Shown: piece after piece, positions 27,051 through 36,253 of the stretch
Layout of the letters: the number at the start of each line of letters is the position of its first letter
Numbering within the stretch: the first letter of the stretch is position 1
Assembly (NCBI GenBank): GCA_028726465.1
Contig: JAQYQB010000003.1
Coordinates: 1 to 64,000 of the forward strand
DNA: 64,000 nt
From: Mycobacteriaceae bacterium
GTDB lineage: Bacteria > Actinomycetota > Actinomycetes > Mycobacteriales > Mycobacteriaceae
Direction: 5' to 3'
Translations under genes and position numbers: made by a program
The notes under the pieces: generated by a model
What the model was told of the DNA's origin: nothing
The model's database searches: none
Seen by the model: only the letters and a program-made list of their open reading frames with translations

Positions 27051-28007
27051 GTGAACTTAACCCCGACTCTGACCGATGTGGGCGAACACGAGGTCATCGG
27101 CGAGATCATCGCGGCCGCGCCCAGCGCGCTGAACGGCGACGACGCGGCGGTGATGTTTCCGGCCGCCCCCAACACTCGCACGGTCGCGGCCACGGACATG
27201 ATGGTCGAAGGCCGCCACTTCCGACGCGATTGGTCGACGCCTAACGAGATAGGGCAGAAGGCCATCCTGGAAAACTTCGCCGACGTCGAGTCCATGGGCG
27301 CGCGGCCGATTGCCGCGCTGCTGGCTATTAGCGCCCCGGCCGACACCCCGGTGGCGTTCGTGCGGGGGATTGCGGAGGGCATCGCCCAGCGCTGCGAGCC
27401 CTACAACGCCGAGCTGGTGGGCGGCGATCTCACCCAGGGCGCCCAGGTCACTGTCACAGTCACCGCGATTGGGCACCTGGGCGGGGACCGGCCCGCGATG
27501 ACCCTGGACCGCGCCCGGCCTGGCCAACAGCTGGTCGCGCACGGCAAGATCGGCTGGTCGGCCGCCGGTCTGGCCCTGCTCGAGCGCTTTGGCCGCGATC
27601 TGCCCGCCGAGCTGGCCCACCTCAACCCGCTTATCGATGCCCATTGCTGCCCCTGGCTAGAGCCCAGCCGGGGCATGATCGCGCGGGCGGCGGGCGCGAC
27701 CGCCATGACGGATATCTCCGACTCGCTCATCCGCGACGTCGGCACCATCGCGGCGCGCTCCGGAGTCAACATCGACTTGGATTCGGCGGCCATCGCCCCG
27801 CACGAGCTGCTGGTCGAGGCCGGCAACGCCCTGGGCGTCGATCCGTGGCGTTGGGTGCTTACCGGCGGCGAGGACCACACCCTGGTGGGCACCACGGCGA
27901 AGGAGGCACCGTCGGGGTTCCGGGTCATCGGCAGCGTTAACAAGGGCGCGGCGGCTACGGTGGATGGGAAAGAATCCGCCTACGATGCCGGCTGGGAGGC
28001 CTTCTAA
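27051..28007 (+). CDS. thiL: Thiamine-monophosphate kinase
   Basis: Phosphorylates thiamine monophosphate to thiamine diphosphate, the cofactor used for example by IlvB. The 318-residue AIR-synthase-fold protein has [19 protein letters not shown] and [13 protein letters not shown] as nucleotide and metal-binding segments, and [10 protein letters not shown] in the C-terminal half. The start is GTG 27051 with GAAAGG upstream; homologues begin at the same place. ung begins 4 nt after its stop, so the two are an operon. Confidence 0.95.
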   Translation: MNLTPTLTDVGEHEVIGEIIAAAPSALNGDDAAVMFPAAPNTRTVAATDMMVEGRHFRRDWSTPNEIGQKAILENFADVESMGARPIAALLAISAPADTPVAFVRGIAEGIAQRCEPYNAELVGGDLTQGAQVTVTVTAIGHLGGDRPAMTLDRARPGQQLVAHGKIGWSAAGLALLERFGRDLPAELAHLNPLIDAHCCPWLEPSRGMIARAAGATAMTDISDSLIRDVGTIAARSGVNIDLDSAAIAPHELLVEAGNALGVDPWRWVLTGGEDHTLVGTTAKEAPSGFRVIGSVNKGAAATVDGKESAYDAGWEAF

Positions 28008-28011
28008 ACCC

Positions 28012-28668
28012 ATGAGCGATATCCCCACGTGCACGCCGACCTACCACCCGTCCTGGGAGGAGGTCTTGGGCCCGGCCCTCGATGAGCACTGGCTGCAGAT
28101 TCAGTCCCTGCTGGACGCCGGGCCGTTTCTGCCCGCCGCCGAAAACCTCTTCCGCGCCTTCTGGCAGCCGCGCGACCAGGTGCGCGTCCTCATCCTGGGC
28201 CAGGACCCGTACCCGACCCCGGGCCATCCGATGGGCCTGGCATTTTCTACCCAGCCGGGCGTCAAGCCGCCGAAGTCGCTGGTCAATATCTACAAAGAGC
28301 TCCACGACGACTTAGGCATTGCCCCGCCCGCGGACGGGGACCTGTCGGCCTGGAACGACCAGGGGGTCATGCTGCTCAACCGAGTGCTGAGCGTGGCGCC
28401 CGGCAACGCGGGTTCGCACCGCGGCCACGGCTGGGAGGCGGTCACGGAGGCCGCCATCCGCAGCCTGGATAGCGAGCAGCTGGTGGCCATCCTGTGGGGC
28501 CGGGACGCGCAGAAGTGCGCGACGTTCCTCCCGCGCGCCCACAAGCTGGCCGCCCCGCACCCGTCGCCGCTGTCGGCGCACCGCGGTTTCTTCGGGTCGC
28601 GACCGTTTTCTCGGGCGAACGAGTACCTTCGGGCGGCTGGCGCGCGCGAAGTGGACTGGCGCTTGTAA
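28012..28668 (+). CDS. ung: Uracil-DNA glycosylase (family 1)
   Basis: Removes uracil from DNA in base-excision repair; 218 residues. The catalytic Asp lies in [16 protein letters not shown], the uracil-specific region has LNRVLSV, and the DNA-intercalation loop is [24 protein letters not shown] 28012 starts 4 nt after thiL; the frame extends upstream but inside thiL. The stop codon TAA overlaps the -10 box of the next gene. Confidence 0.96.
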   Translation: MSDIPTCTPTYHPSWEEVLGPALDEHWLQIQSLLDAGPFLPAAENLFRAFWQPRDQVRVLILGQDPYPTPGHPMGLAFSTQPGVKPPKSLVNIYKELHDDLGIAPPADGDLSAWNDQGVMLLNRVLSVAPGNAGSHRGHGWEAVTEAAIRSLDSEQLVAILWGRDAQKCATFLPRAHKLAAPHPSPLSAHRGFFGSRPFSRANEYLRAAGAREVDWRL

Positions 28669-28678
28669 GATAACGGCC

Positions 28679-30031
28679 ATGTCATTTCTAGGGTCCTTAG
28701 ATGCGGCCGGTCTGCGCGGGTGGGCCGGCCGGGCCACCGGCGAACTGTCGCGCCGGCGCGCGGAGATCAACGCCCTGAACGTCTTCCCGGTGCCGGACTC
28801 TGACACCGGCTCCAACATGGCCTACACCATGGAGGCCGCGCTGCGAGAGGCCGACCAGCACCCGGAGGCGGACCTGGCCGGGGTGGCCCAAGCGCTCGCC
28901 GTCGGATCAGTGCGCGGGGCCCGCGGTAACTCCGGGCTCGTGCTCTCCCAGGTCCTGCGCGGGGTGGCGGAGACCGTCCACGACGGCCCCCTGGACGGGC
29001 AAGTGCTCGCCGATGCCCTGACGCTCGCGGTCCGGCTCGTCAGCCGGGCCATCGCGCAGCCGGTGGAGGGCACCGTGGTCACGGTCCTGCGGGCGGCCGC
29101 GGAGGCCGCCGAGGACGCGGCCGAAGACGACCCGCGCCTGCAGCCGGTGGCGCAGGCGGCGGTGGAAGCCGCGCGCATCGCTTTGCAAAACACGCCCTCG
29201 CTGCTGCCGGAGCTGGCCGCGGCTGGCGTCGTCGACGCGGGTGGGGCCGGCCTAGTCGTCCTGCTCGAGTCCCTGCTGTCCACCGACACCCAACCCGCGC
29301 CGGTGGCCGCGGCGGCCCCGGATGCCGACTGGCTCGAGGTCATGTTCTTCTTCCGCGGCGATCTCGACGCCCTGCAGGCCCGCCTCGACGCGATGGGCAA
29401 CTGCCTGGTCGTCGCCCCGGCGGCCGACGATGCCGCCACCGTCCACCTGCACACCACCGTTGCCGGCCCGGTCATCGAGGAGGCCTTCGCCGCCGGCGCT
29501 GTCAGCGACCTGCGCCTGGAGGTCCTGCCGAGCCCCGCCGAGCCCGCGCCGGAGCGCGGGCAGGTGCGCCGGGTCATCGCGGCCGCCCCCGACGGCGCGG
29601 TCGCCCAGCTTTTTGCCGCCGCCGGCGTGGATGTCGTCGCGCCTGGTCAGGGCGCGGGCGAGACGCAGGACAACGATATCTTCCTCACCAACGGCACTGA
29701 GTCCGAGACCGGCCGCTGCCAGGTGGTGCCGACGGGATCCTTCGTCGCCGGGCTGGCCGCGCTGAGCGTCTACGAACCCGGCAACCCGGACACCGCGGCG
29801 ATGGTGCAGGCCATGCAGGAAGTCGCCGACTCCATGCGCGTGGAGATCCTAGATGAGGAGAGCCCGGAAGCCGTCGAGGCGGCGTGCCGCCGGCTGTTGG
29901 CCGCGGGCGGGGAACAGGTCACCGTCCTGTCTGCCCAGCCGATTGACTCGGCGGAGCTGGGGGCAAGGCTCGGCGCGGAGGTCGCGGCCCTCCAGGTCCC
30001 CGGGATCGCCACCGAAGTTGGGGTAGAGTAG
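28679..30031 (+). CDS. DAK2-domain (FakA-like) kinase/phosphatase family protein
   Basis: Protein of 450 residues. The N-terminal DAK2/DhaL domain has NVFPVPDSDTGSNM, the Mg-ATP-binding loop, and RGARGNSGLVLSQ. The C-terminal half resembles the FakA middle and C-terminal domains (DWLEVMFFFRGD, HLHTT). FakA phosphorylates fatty acids bound to a FakB/DegV protein; no DegV gene is in the window, so the partner is unknown. TAAGAT (28666-28671) lies 7 nt before ATG 28679. recG follows after 5 nt with its own -10 box inside this gene's end. Confidence 0.85.
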   Translation: MSFLGSLDAAGLRGWAGRATGELSRRRAEINALNVFPVPDSDTGSNMAYTMEAALREADQHPEADLAGVAQALAVGSVRGARGNSGLVLSQVLRGVAETVHDGPLDGQVLADALTLAVRLVSRAIAQPVEGTVVTVLRAAAEAAEDAAEDDPRLQPVAQAAVEAARIALQNTPSLLPELAAAGVVDAGGAGLVVLLESLLSTDTQPAPVAAAAPDADWLEVMFFFRGDLDALQARLDAMGNCLVVAPAADDAATVHLHTTVAGPVIEEAFAAGAVSDLRLEVLPSPAEPAPERGQVRRVIAAAPDGAVAQLFAAAGVDVVAPGQGAGETQDNDIFLTNGTESETGRCQVVPTGSFVAGLAALSVYEPGNPDTAAMVQAMQEVADSMRVEILDEESPEAVEAACRRLLAAGGEQVTVLSAQPIDSAELGARLGAEVAALQVPGIATEVGVE

Positions 30032-30036
30032 CGGGC

Positions 30037-32112
30037 ATGCTGGGGTGGCGCGATGAACGAAAGCTCTCGGAGGTTCTAGACCCGAAGCAGGCGCGCCGGT
30101 TGGAGGCGGCCTTCGGGTACACCACCTGCGGGCAGCTGCTGGAGCACTACCCGCGCGACTATATGCGCCACGGCTACGACGTGGGCATCGCCGATGCCGA
30201 CGAGGGCGACCACGTCACCCTCTCGGGCGTTATCACCCGCACCGATTTCCGGCCCACCAGCCGCCGCGGGGTGCTGCGCGTCTTCCTGGACAATGGCCTG
30301 GTCGTGAGCTTTTTCAACCCGACGTTCCAGCGCAAGTTTCTGCAGCGCGGGCGCCGGGCGATGTTTTCCGGTAAGCTGCAGTTTTTCCGCGGGACTCCGC
30401 AGCTGCAGCACCCGGACTTCGTGATGCTCGATAGCCACGACGGCACGGTGGCCGGCTCCGGCGCCCTGCGGGGGCTGGCCAGCGCCGGCGAGCTCGAGGA
30501 GGTTCTGAGCCAGTGGGAGTGGATCCCGGTCTACCCGGCTTCGGAGAAGGCGCCTTCCTGGCTCATCATGATGGCGGTCAAGCGCGTCCTTGACACGCTG
30601 CCTCCCGTGCCCGAGCCGCTGGATCAGCGGCAGATGGTCAGCTTCGACACCGCGCTGCGCCAGGTCCACCAGCCGGGCCCGGCCGGCCCGCAGCGCGCCA
30701 TCCAGCGGCTTAAGTACAACGAGGCGCTGGGCATCGGGCTGGTGATGGCGCTGCGCCACCGCGACGCGCAAACGCACCGGGCCAAGCCGCTGCCGCCGCT
30801 CGACGACGGCTTCCGCGCCGAGCTTTTAGATAACCTGCCCTTCGAGCTGACCAACGGGCAAAAGCGCGTGACTGCGGACATCTCCCACGACATGACCCAG
30901 GACGCGCCGATGGCCCGGCTCCTGCAGGGCGAGGTCGGCTCCGGCAAGACCATGGTCTCCGTGCTGGCAATGCTGCAGGCCGCCGATGCCGGCTTCCAGG
31001 CCGCCCTGCTCGCCCCCACGGAGGTGCTGGCCGCACAGCACTTCGAGTCCGTGACCGCCACCGTCCCCGCGGATGTCAAGGTAGTCTGCTTGACGGGCTC
31101 GATGAAGGCCGCCGAGAAGCGCCAGGCGCTGCTGGATATCGTCTCCGGGGACGCGGACATCGTCATCGGCACGCACGCGATCATCCAGGACAAGGTGGAG
31201 TTCTTCGACCTGGGGCTGGTCGTCGTCGACGAGCAGCACCGCTTCGGCGTCGAGCAGCGCGAGGCCCTGCGTACCAAGTCGCACCCGGGCTTTAGCCCGC
31301 ACCTGCTGGTGATGACGGCGACGCCTATCCCGCGCACGGTGGCGATGACCGTCTTCGCCGATCTGGCTGTGTCGACGCTGACCGAGCTGCCGGGCGGGCG
31401 TAAGCCGATCCAGACTTCGGTGGTGCCGGAGTGGATGCCGTCCTGGGTTTCGCGGGCGCTTGAGCGCATCCGCGAGGAGGTCGCGGCCGGCCACCAGGCC
31501 TATATCGTCTGCCCGCAGATCGAGGGCGAGGGCGGCGTCGAGGCCGTGGCCGAGCAGCTGGCCCACGGGCCGCTGAAGGATTTGCGCGTCGGTCTGCTGC
31601 ATGGCCGCATGCCGGACAAGGACGAGCGGATGGCCGCCTTCGCCCGCGGCGATATCGACGTGCTCGTGGCAACCACCGTGGTGGAGGTCGGCGTCGACGT
31701 GCCGAACGCCACCGTCATGCTTATCCGCAACGCGGAGAACTTCGGCGTCTCGCAGCTGCACCAGCTGCGCGGGCGCGTCGGCCGCGGCGGCAACGCCTCG
31801 GTCTGCCTGCTGCACACGCTCGCCGAGGAGCATACCCCGGCCTTTAACCGCGTCCAGGCGGTCGCGGCCACGAATTCCGGCTTCGAGCTGGCCGAACTGG
31901 ACCTGGCTCAGCGCCAGGAAGGCGACGTGCTGGGCACCGAGCAATCCGGCACCCGGCGCAGCCTCAAGCTGCTCAACCTTCTGCGCGACCGCGACATCAT
32001 CGAGCGCAGCCACGCCGACGCCTTCGCCTTGGTCGAGCGCAACCCGGATCTGGCGCTGGAGCTGACGCAGGAGATGAACGCGGAGAAACTAAGCTACCTG
32101 GAAAAGAACTAA
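30037..32112 (+). CDS. recG: ATP-dependent DNA helicase RecG
   Basis: Branch-migrating helicase for stalled forks and recombination intermediates; 691 residues. An N-terminal OB-fold wedge domain (about 20-150) precedes the SF2 motor: Walker A GEVGSGKT at 298-305, VVVDEQHRFG near 395-404, TATPIPRT and the QLHQLRGRVGRG motif VI. The C-terminal TRG-like region has NSGFELAELDLAQRQEGDVL. TAGAGT (30024-30029) 7 nt before ATG 30037 suggests a leaderless mRNA starting from within the end of the upstream gene. Confidence 0.96.
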   Translation: MLGWRDERKLSEVLDPKQARRLEAAFGYTTCGQLLEHYPRDYMRHGYDVGIADADEGDHVTLSGVITRTDFRPTSRRGVLRVFLDNGLVVSFFNPTFQRKFLQRGRRAMFSGKLQFFRGTPQLQHPDFVMLDSHDGTVAGSGALRGLASAGELEEVLSQWEWIPVYPASEKAPSWLIMMAVKRVLDTLPPVPEPLDQRQMVSFDTALRQVHQPGPAGPQRAIQRLKYNEALGIGLVMALRHRDAQTHRAKPLPPLDDGFRAELLDNLPFELTNGQKRVTADISHDMTQDAPMARLLQGEVGSGKTMVSVLAMLQAADAGFQAALLAPTEVLAAQHFESVTATVPADVKVVCLTGSMKAAEKRQALLDIVSGDADIVIGTHAIIQDKVEFFDLGLVVVDEQHRFGVEQREALRTKSHPGFSPHLLVMTATPIPRTVAMTVFADLAVSTLTELPGGRKPIQTSVVPEWMPSWVSRALERIREEVAAGHQAYIVCPQIEGEGGVEAVAEQLAHGPLKDLRVGLLHGRMPDKDERMAAFARGDIDVLVATTVVEVGVDVPNATVMLIRNAENFGVSQLHQLRGRVGRGGNASVCLLHTLAEEHTPAFNRVQAVAATNSGFELAELDLAQRQEGDVLGTEQSGTRRSLKLLNLLRDRDIIERSHADAFALVERNPDLALELTQEMNAEKLSYLEKN

Positions 32113-32138
32113 CCAGCCGCGGTGCTAGGGTATGGGGC

Positions 32139-32354
32139 ATGGAAATTTGCGCGCCCTTCGCGGGCATCGTCCGCTACCACGTGGCGGAAGGGGACACGGT
32201 GGACGCCGGTGCCCCCGTCGCTACTGTGGAGGCTACCAAGCTGGAGATTCCGGTGGTGAGCCCGGCGCCGGGCATCGTGAGCCGGGTGCTGGTCCCGGAT
32301 TTTTCGACCGTGGCCGGTGGCGACCGCCTGGCCGAGATTGGAGAGCGCCCATGA
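32139..32354 (+). CDS. Small biotinyl/lipoyl-attachment-domain protein
   Basis: Single-domain protein of 71 residues that matches a biotin carrier domain from end to end: APFAGIV at the start, EGDTVDAG, then the modification loop EATKLE with candidate Lys34. Classical biotin sites read EAMKM or SMKME; here Met before Lys is Thr and Met after is Leu, so biotinylation is uncertain. No carboxylase gene is nearby. TAGGGT (32126-32131) lies 7 nt before ATG 32139. Its stop overlaps the rsmD start (ATGA), so the two are co-translated. Confidence 0.85.
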   Translation: MEICAPFAGIVRYHVAEGDTVDAGAPVATVEATKLEIPVVSPAPGIVSRVLVPDFSTVAGGDRLAEIGERP

Positions 32355-32914
32355 CGCGGATTATTGCTGGACAAGCCCGGGGACGCACCATCGTGGTGCC
32401 GGACACGGGTACCCGCCCGACCGCCGACCGCGCCCGGGAGGGCCTGTTTTCCTCCCTCAATGCCCGCTGGGGTTTTGCCGGCTCCCGCGTGCTGGACCTG
32501 TTCGCCGGCTCCGGCGCCCTAGGACTAGAGGCCGCCAGCCGCGGCGCCGAGGAGGTCGTCCTCGTCGACGATGCCGCCGTCGCCTGCCGCGCCATGGAAC
32601 ACAACGTCGGCGTCGTCGGGCACCCGCGGGTGACCATCCGGCAGCAGAAGGCCTCGGCCTACCTGGCGGGCGCCCCGCGCGGATTCTTCGACATGGTCCT
32701 GGCCGACCCGCCCTACGCCTTCGATGCCGTCGACGAGCTCGTTGCCGCCATCGAGCCGGTGCTAGCCGACGATGCCATCGTCGTCATCGAGCGCCACGTC
32801 GACTCCCCGCAGACCGAGTGGCCCGCCGGCTTTGAGCCGACCGGCCAGAAGCTGAAGAAGCGTACCTTTGGTATTGCGCGGATGGACATGGCGCTGTACC
32901 ACCGCGCCGGATAG
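32351..32914 (+). CDS. rsmD: 16S rRNA (guanine(966)-N2)-methyltransferase
   Basis: Methylates G966 in 16S rRNA during 30S assembly; 187 residues, normal length. The N-terminus MTRIIAGQARGR is diagnostic, followed by the SAM motif VLDLFAGSGALGLEA and the catalytic LADPPYAF. ATG 32351 overlaps the upstream stop by 4 nt. coaD follows after 28 nt; rsmD-coaD is a conserved bacterial pair. Confidence 0.96.
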   Translation: MTRIIAGQARGRTIVVPDTGTRPTADRAREGLFSSLNARWGFAGSRVLDLFAGSGALGLEAASRGAEEVVLVDDAAVACRAMEHNVGVVGHPRVTIRQQKASAYLAGAPRGFFDMVLADPPYAFDAVDELVAAIEPVLADDAIVVIERHVDSPQTEWPAGFEPTGQKLKKRTFGIARMDMALYHRAG

Positions 32915-32942
32915 AACCGCTACAGGAAGGACCCCTACTGCC

Positions 32943-33416
32943 ATGACGAAGGCCGTGTGCCCGGGCTCTTTTGACCCGATGACCTTGGGACACCTCGATA
33001 TCTTTACCCGGGCTAACCAGCTGTTCGACGAGGTCACCGTGCTCGTGACCGGCAACCCGGACAAGCCCTCGGGGTTGTTTAGCATCGACGAGCGCATGGA
33101 GCTCATCCGCCAGAGCGTGCCCGCCGACATCAAGGTCGACAGCTGGGGCGGCTTGCTGGTTGACTACACCAGCGAGCACGGCATCGATTGCCTGGTCAAG
33201 GGCCTGCGTTCCTCGCTGGACTACGAATACGAGCTGCCGATGGCGCAGATGAACCGGCGGCTGACCGGCATCGACACCATGTTCTTGCTCACCGATGAGA
33301 AGTACGGCTATATTTCGTCTTCCCTGTGCAAGCAGGTCGCTAAGTTCGGCGGGGACGTGCAGGGCATGTTCCCCGAGGCCGTCGCCTGCGCCGTGATGGA
33401 CAAGTACCGCGCATGA
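32943..33416 (+). CDS. coaD: Phosphopantetheine adenylyltransferase
   Basis: Penultimate step of coenzyme A synthesis (4'-phosphopantetheine plus ATP gives dephospho-CoA); the last enzyme, CoaE, is encoded at 46284. The 157-residue length is standard. Motifs: PGSFDPMTLGHLDI with the (T/H)xGH site, KGLRSSLDYEYE and SSSLCKQVAKFGG. ATG 32943 has AGGAAGG upstream; the stop overlaps the next start (ATGA). Confidence 0.97.
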   Translation: MTKAVCPGSFDPMTLGHLDIFTRANQLFDEVTVLVTGNPDKPSGLFSIDERMELIRQSVPADIKVDSWGGLLVDYTSEHGIDCLVKGLRSSLDYEYELPMAQMNRRLTGIDTMFLLTDEKYGYISSSLCKQVAKFGGDVQGMFPEAVACAVMDKYRA

Positions 33417-34150
33417 TGCTGCTGGCCGTTTTCGCTGTCGTCCTTTTCGGCTCCTGCATGCAGCGGGTCTCCGGCATGGGGCTGGGTCTTATCGGCGGGC
33501 CCGTCCTCATGCTGCTGATGGGGCCGGTCGAAGGCATTCTGGTCATCAACGTGCTGGCCTGTATCAACGCCGCGCTGACGACGATATCCGTGCGCCACGA
33601 CGTGGACTGGAAGGTCTTCGCGCAGATTGGGGCGGTGATGGTGCTCGGATCCATCCCGGCCGGGCTGCTGGTCGCGCGCACGGATACGGCGCCGCTGCTG
33701 GTGATCGTCGGCGGCGCACTGCTGGTTGCGCTGGGCGTGGTGACCTTCGGCAAGCGCTTCGTGCCGCAGATGCAAGGCACCGGTCCGGCTGTCTCCGCCG
33801 GCATCCTGGGCGGGTTTACCAACACGCTGGCCGGCATCGCGGGTCCGGTCATCACCGTCTACGCCCAGGCTGCACGCTGGCCGCAGCAGATGTATACCGC
33901 CACGTTGCAGCCCATCTTTATGGTGGGCGGGTTTATCTCCGTCACGGCCAAGCTGCTGGTGGGCGCCGGTGGCTTCGACGGGGTGAGCGGCTGGCTGTGG
34001 CCGGTGGGCCTGCTCGCGATGTTGCTGGGCATTAGCACCGGCACCGCGCTGGCGCGCCGAGTACCCCGCGGGGCGGCGCACAAGTTCTCACTCTTTATCG
34101 CCTCGGTCGGCGCCGCCAGCGCCGTAATCCGCGGCCTCACCAGCCTTTAA
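33413..34150 (+). CDS. TauE/SafE-family membrane permease
   Basis: Membrane protein of 245 residues with about eight hydrophobic segments and the family's repeated glycine-rich openings (GMGLGLIGGPVLMLLMGPVE, then LGGFTNTLAGIAGPVI). The family exports sulfite, sulfoacetate or related anions; the substrate here is unknown. It is translationally coupled to coaD by a 4-nt overlap. A weak hairpin (34203-34230) follows. Confidence 0.88.
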   Translation: MMLLAVFAVVLFGSCMQRVSGMGLGLIGGPVLMLLMGPVEGILVINVLACINAALTTISVRHDVDWKVFAQIGAVMVLGSIPAGLLVARTDTAPLLVIVGGALLVALGVVTFGKRFVPQMQGTGPAVSAGILGGFTNTLAGIAGPVITVYAQAARWPQQMYTATLQPIFMVGGFISVTAKLLVGAGGFDGVSGWLWPVGLLAMLLGISTGTALARRVPRGAAHKFSLFIASVGAASAVIRGLTSL

Positions 34151-34202
34151 GGCACGGCACCCAGGCGCGCAAGCTAGATACGCCGAGTAGGCACGCTGAA
34201 TG

Positions 34203-34236
34203 GGCGTTCACGGTCTGTTCCGTGGACGCCTCTTCG
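34203..34236 (+). terminator. Possible terminator after the TauE gene
   Basis: GGCGTTCACGG (34203-34213) pairs with CCGTGGACGCC (34220-34230), 11 bp with one G-T, loop TCTGTT, followed only by TCTTCG. The remaining 126-nt gap between the convergent genes has no reading frame. Confidence 0.5.
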
Positions 34237-34276
34237 CGTGTTCTTGCTGCGCTTGCCGCAGGGGGCCGCCGGCGTT

Positions 34277-35320
34277 TTAAGCCGGCACGCGTTCGGGTGG
34301 TATCCACACCACCCGGCCACCAACCCTAGCCATCCGGCCCCGAGTCTGCGCCGGGCCCGGCCCGTCCTCGTTGGCACCATTATGGTGCGGACACAACGTG
34401 GCCAGGTTCGCCGCATTCGTCGGGCCACCTGAGTCCCAGGACTGCAGGTGATGGACCTGGCACTCATCGGCACCGGCCAAACACCCCGGCCAGGCACACA
34501 CCGGGTGCTCCATCAACGCCAAGCGCCGCTGCTTCCAGGAGGCCAAACGCGCATCCCGGTAACAGTTAACCGGTCCGGCCACCGGGTCGAAGACCCCGAC
34601 GTAGCCGACCTGCTCAAACGCCCGGGTCACCAGCTCGGCGCCACTGATCACTGCGCCGTTGGTCAGCTGCACCGTGATATCCGCGGCGTCCTGGCCGACG
34701 ACGAGGTGGCCGAAATCCTGAAGGTTGAGGACCACGTTGGTCGTCACCGACGCGCGCACACCGGCACCATCACCGGTACCGTCGCCGTCACCGCCGCCGG
34801 TGAAGACCGCGCGGGCATCCTCGACGGTGCGTACTTGGGCTTTGATATCGGCGACGAGGCCGGCGTCGGCGATAAGGCGCATCGACCATAAGCCCTCGGC
34901 CGAACGGCGGTAAATAACGCCTGGCTGCGGCGCCGGGGCGGGGCGGGCCTCCTGGATTTTGCGCCGGGCGGTCGCCGCCATTTGCTTGGCGTCAACCGGC
35001 TGGGCGGAAAGCTCTTCCATGATGCGCCAGGCATCGTTTTTGTTTTTCACCCGCCGCAGCACCCCACGTAGTACGTCGAGTACGGGTAGGCAGTGCCCGT
35101 GGCGGGCGGCATTCGCGCGCACTCGGCGCTGGCGGCCGGCGTGCTTGACCGGGCCGAAAAACACGCCGGCCAGGTCGAAAAGGCGCTCCAGCTCGTCGCG
35201 GCCGGAGCCGGCGGCCGCGCGCTCGGCATCCCAATCGGCGTGCCAAGCGCCCTCCACAATGTCGATTCCGGGCTGGGTTACGGCAGCCACGAACCTAGAA
35301 AAACAATCCCCCGATGTCAT
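34277..35320 (-). CDS. DUF222 / HNH endonuclease-domain protein
   Basis: Protein of 347 residues of the actinobacterial DUF222-HNH family. The N-terminal helical DUF222 part is followed by the HNH domain at the C-terminus: CAWPGCLAG, QVHHLQSWDSGGPT, NLATLCPHHN, giving CxxxC, HH, N and CxxHH ligands. Such genes are multicopy in many actinobacteria; the role is unknown and mobility has been suggested. No terminal repeats or target duplications are visible here. The start is ATG 35320, 7 nt after TAGTGT (35328-35333, minus strand). The stop codon lies in the loop of a GCCGGC/GCCGGC dyad. Confidence 0.85.
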   Translation of the reverse strand: MTSGDCFSRFVAAVTQPGIDIVEGAWHADWDAERAAAGSGRDELERLFDLAGVFFGPVKHAGRQRRVRANAARHGHCLPVLDVLRGVLRRVKNKNDAWRIMEELSAQPVDAKQMAATARRKIQEARPAPAPQPGVIYRRSAEGLWSMRLIADAGLVADIKAQVRTVEDARAVFTGGGDGDGTGDGAGVRASVTTNVVLNLQDFGHLVVGQDAADITVQLTNGAVISGAELVTRAFEQVGYVGVFDPVAGPVNCYRDARLASWKQRRLALMEHPVCAWPGCLAGADECQVHHLQSWDSGGPTNAANLATLCPHHNGANEDGPGPAQTRGRMARVGGRVVWIPPERVPA

Positions 35321-35382
35321 GCCCCACACACTAAATGAGCCCCTGCCAGCCTGCAACTGGAAGGGGCATCGGGAGCGCGAAG

Positions 35383-36201
35383 CTACTGGTAGGACTTGGC
35401 CTTGCGGCGGTCGAGGTAGATGAACACAGAGACGATCGCCGCGCCGAGGACGAACATGCCGAGGATGGCCGGCGTCCCGGCGTCCTGGCTCTCGCCCCAG
35501 GGCCAGAGGGCGCGCAGGGAGCCCAGCATGAAGCCGGCCATCGCGGCCAGGGTCACGGAGTGGTGATTGTCCAGCAGGTAGTTGAGAACCTTGACGAAGG
35601 CGGCCAAGCCGCACAGGGCGCCAAGAGCGAAAACGGCGATGGTGCCCATCTCGCGGTCGCTGACGGCGCCGATGATGGGCTGGTAGAGGCCCATCGTGAG
35701 CAGGATGAGAGAGCCGGACACGCCCGGCAGGACCAGCGCGCACACGGCGATGGCGGCGGCGAAGAAAACAACCACCAGCGACGGGTCCTCATGCGGGGCG
35801 GAGGTAAAGCCGGTGATGAAGAAGATGAGCACGGCTGCCACCACGAAAGCGATGAGGGAGGGGGCCTTGAAGCGGTCGGCCTTGTCCATCATGGACACCG
35901 GCACGATGATGGAGACGGCGACCATGCCCAAGAAAAGGGCCTTCGACAGGGAGACATGGCCCTCGACGAAGCTGGACATGACAGACGAGAGGCCGAAGAC
36001 CGCGGCGAACATACCGATGGCCACGGCGATGATGAAGCCCCACTCGACTTTCTTGAAGCGGGCTTTGAGGATCTTGTCGGCGTTGTGCAGGGCTCGCTCG
36101 TAGATACCCACGATGAGGGCGACTGTGCCCCCGGAGATGCCGGGGACCAGCTCGGCGGAGCCGATGAGCCCACCGCGGATTGCGTTGGCAAGATGATTCA
36201 T
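35383..36201 (-). CDS. DUF368 membrane protein, probable polyprenyl-phosphate transporter
   Basis: Protein of 272 residues with about seven to eight membrane segments and the DUF368 signatures RGGLIGSAELVPGISGGTVA (N-terminal) and LVLPGVSGSLILLTMG (middle), an inverted-repeat arrangement. DUF368 (PopT) proteins, like DedA (UptA) proteins, have been identified as flippases that recycle the undecaprenyl-phosphate carrier; in corynebacteria the carrier would serve peptidoglycan and arabinogalactan. In this window the DedA gene is broken while this one is intact. TAGTCT (36209-36214, minus strand) lies 7 nt before the ATG; GGAAAG in the gap could alternatively act as a ribosome-binding site. Confidence 0.88.
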   Translation of the reverse strand: MNHLANAIRGGLIGSAELVPGISGGTVALIVGIYERALHNADKILKARFKKVEWGFIIAVAIGMFAAVFGLSSVMSSFVEGHVSLSKALFLGMVAVSIIVPVSMMDKADRFKAPSLIAFVVAAVLIFFITGFTSAPHEDPSLVVVFFAAAIAVCALVLPGVSGSLILLTMGLYQPIIGAVSDREMGTIAVFALGALCGLAAFVKVLNYLLDNHHSVTLAAMAGFMLGSLRALWPWGESQDAGTPAILGMFVLGAAIVSVFIYLDRRKAKSYQ

Positions 36202-36253
36202 TCTTTCCAGACTAGTGGCAATTCAGCCCGCGGTGGTCGCGCCACCCCGGCGC

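Noticed and set aside
34277..35320. HNH/DUF222 gene as a mobile intron or insertion element
   Set aside because: No terminal inverted repeats, target duplications or interrupted host gene are visible; it is a free-standing gene.
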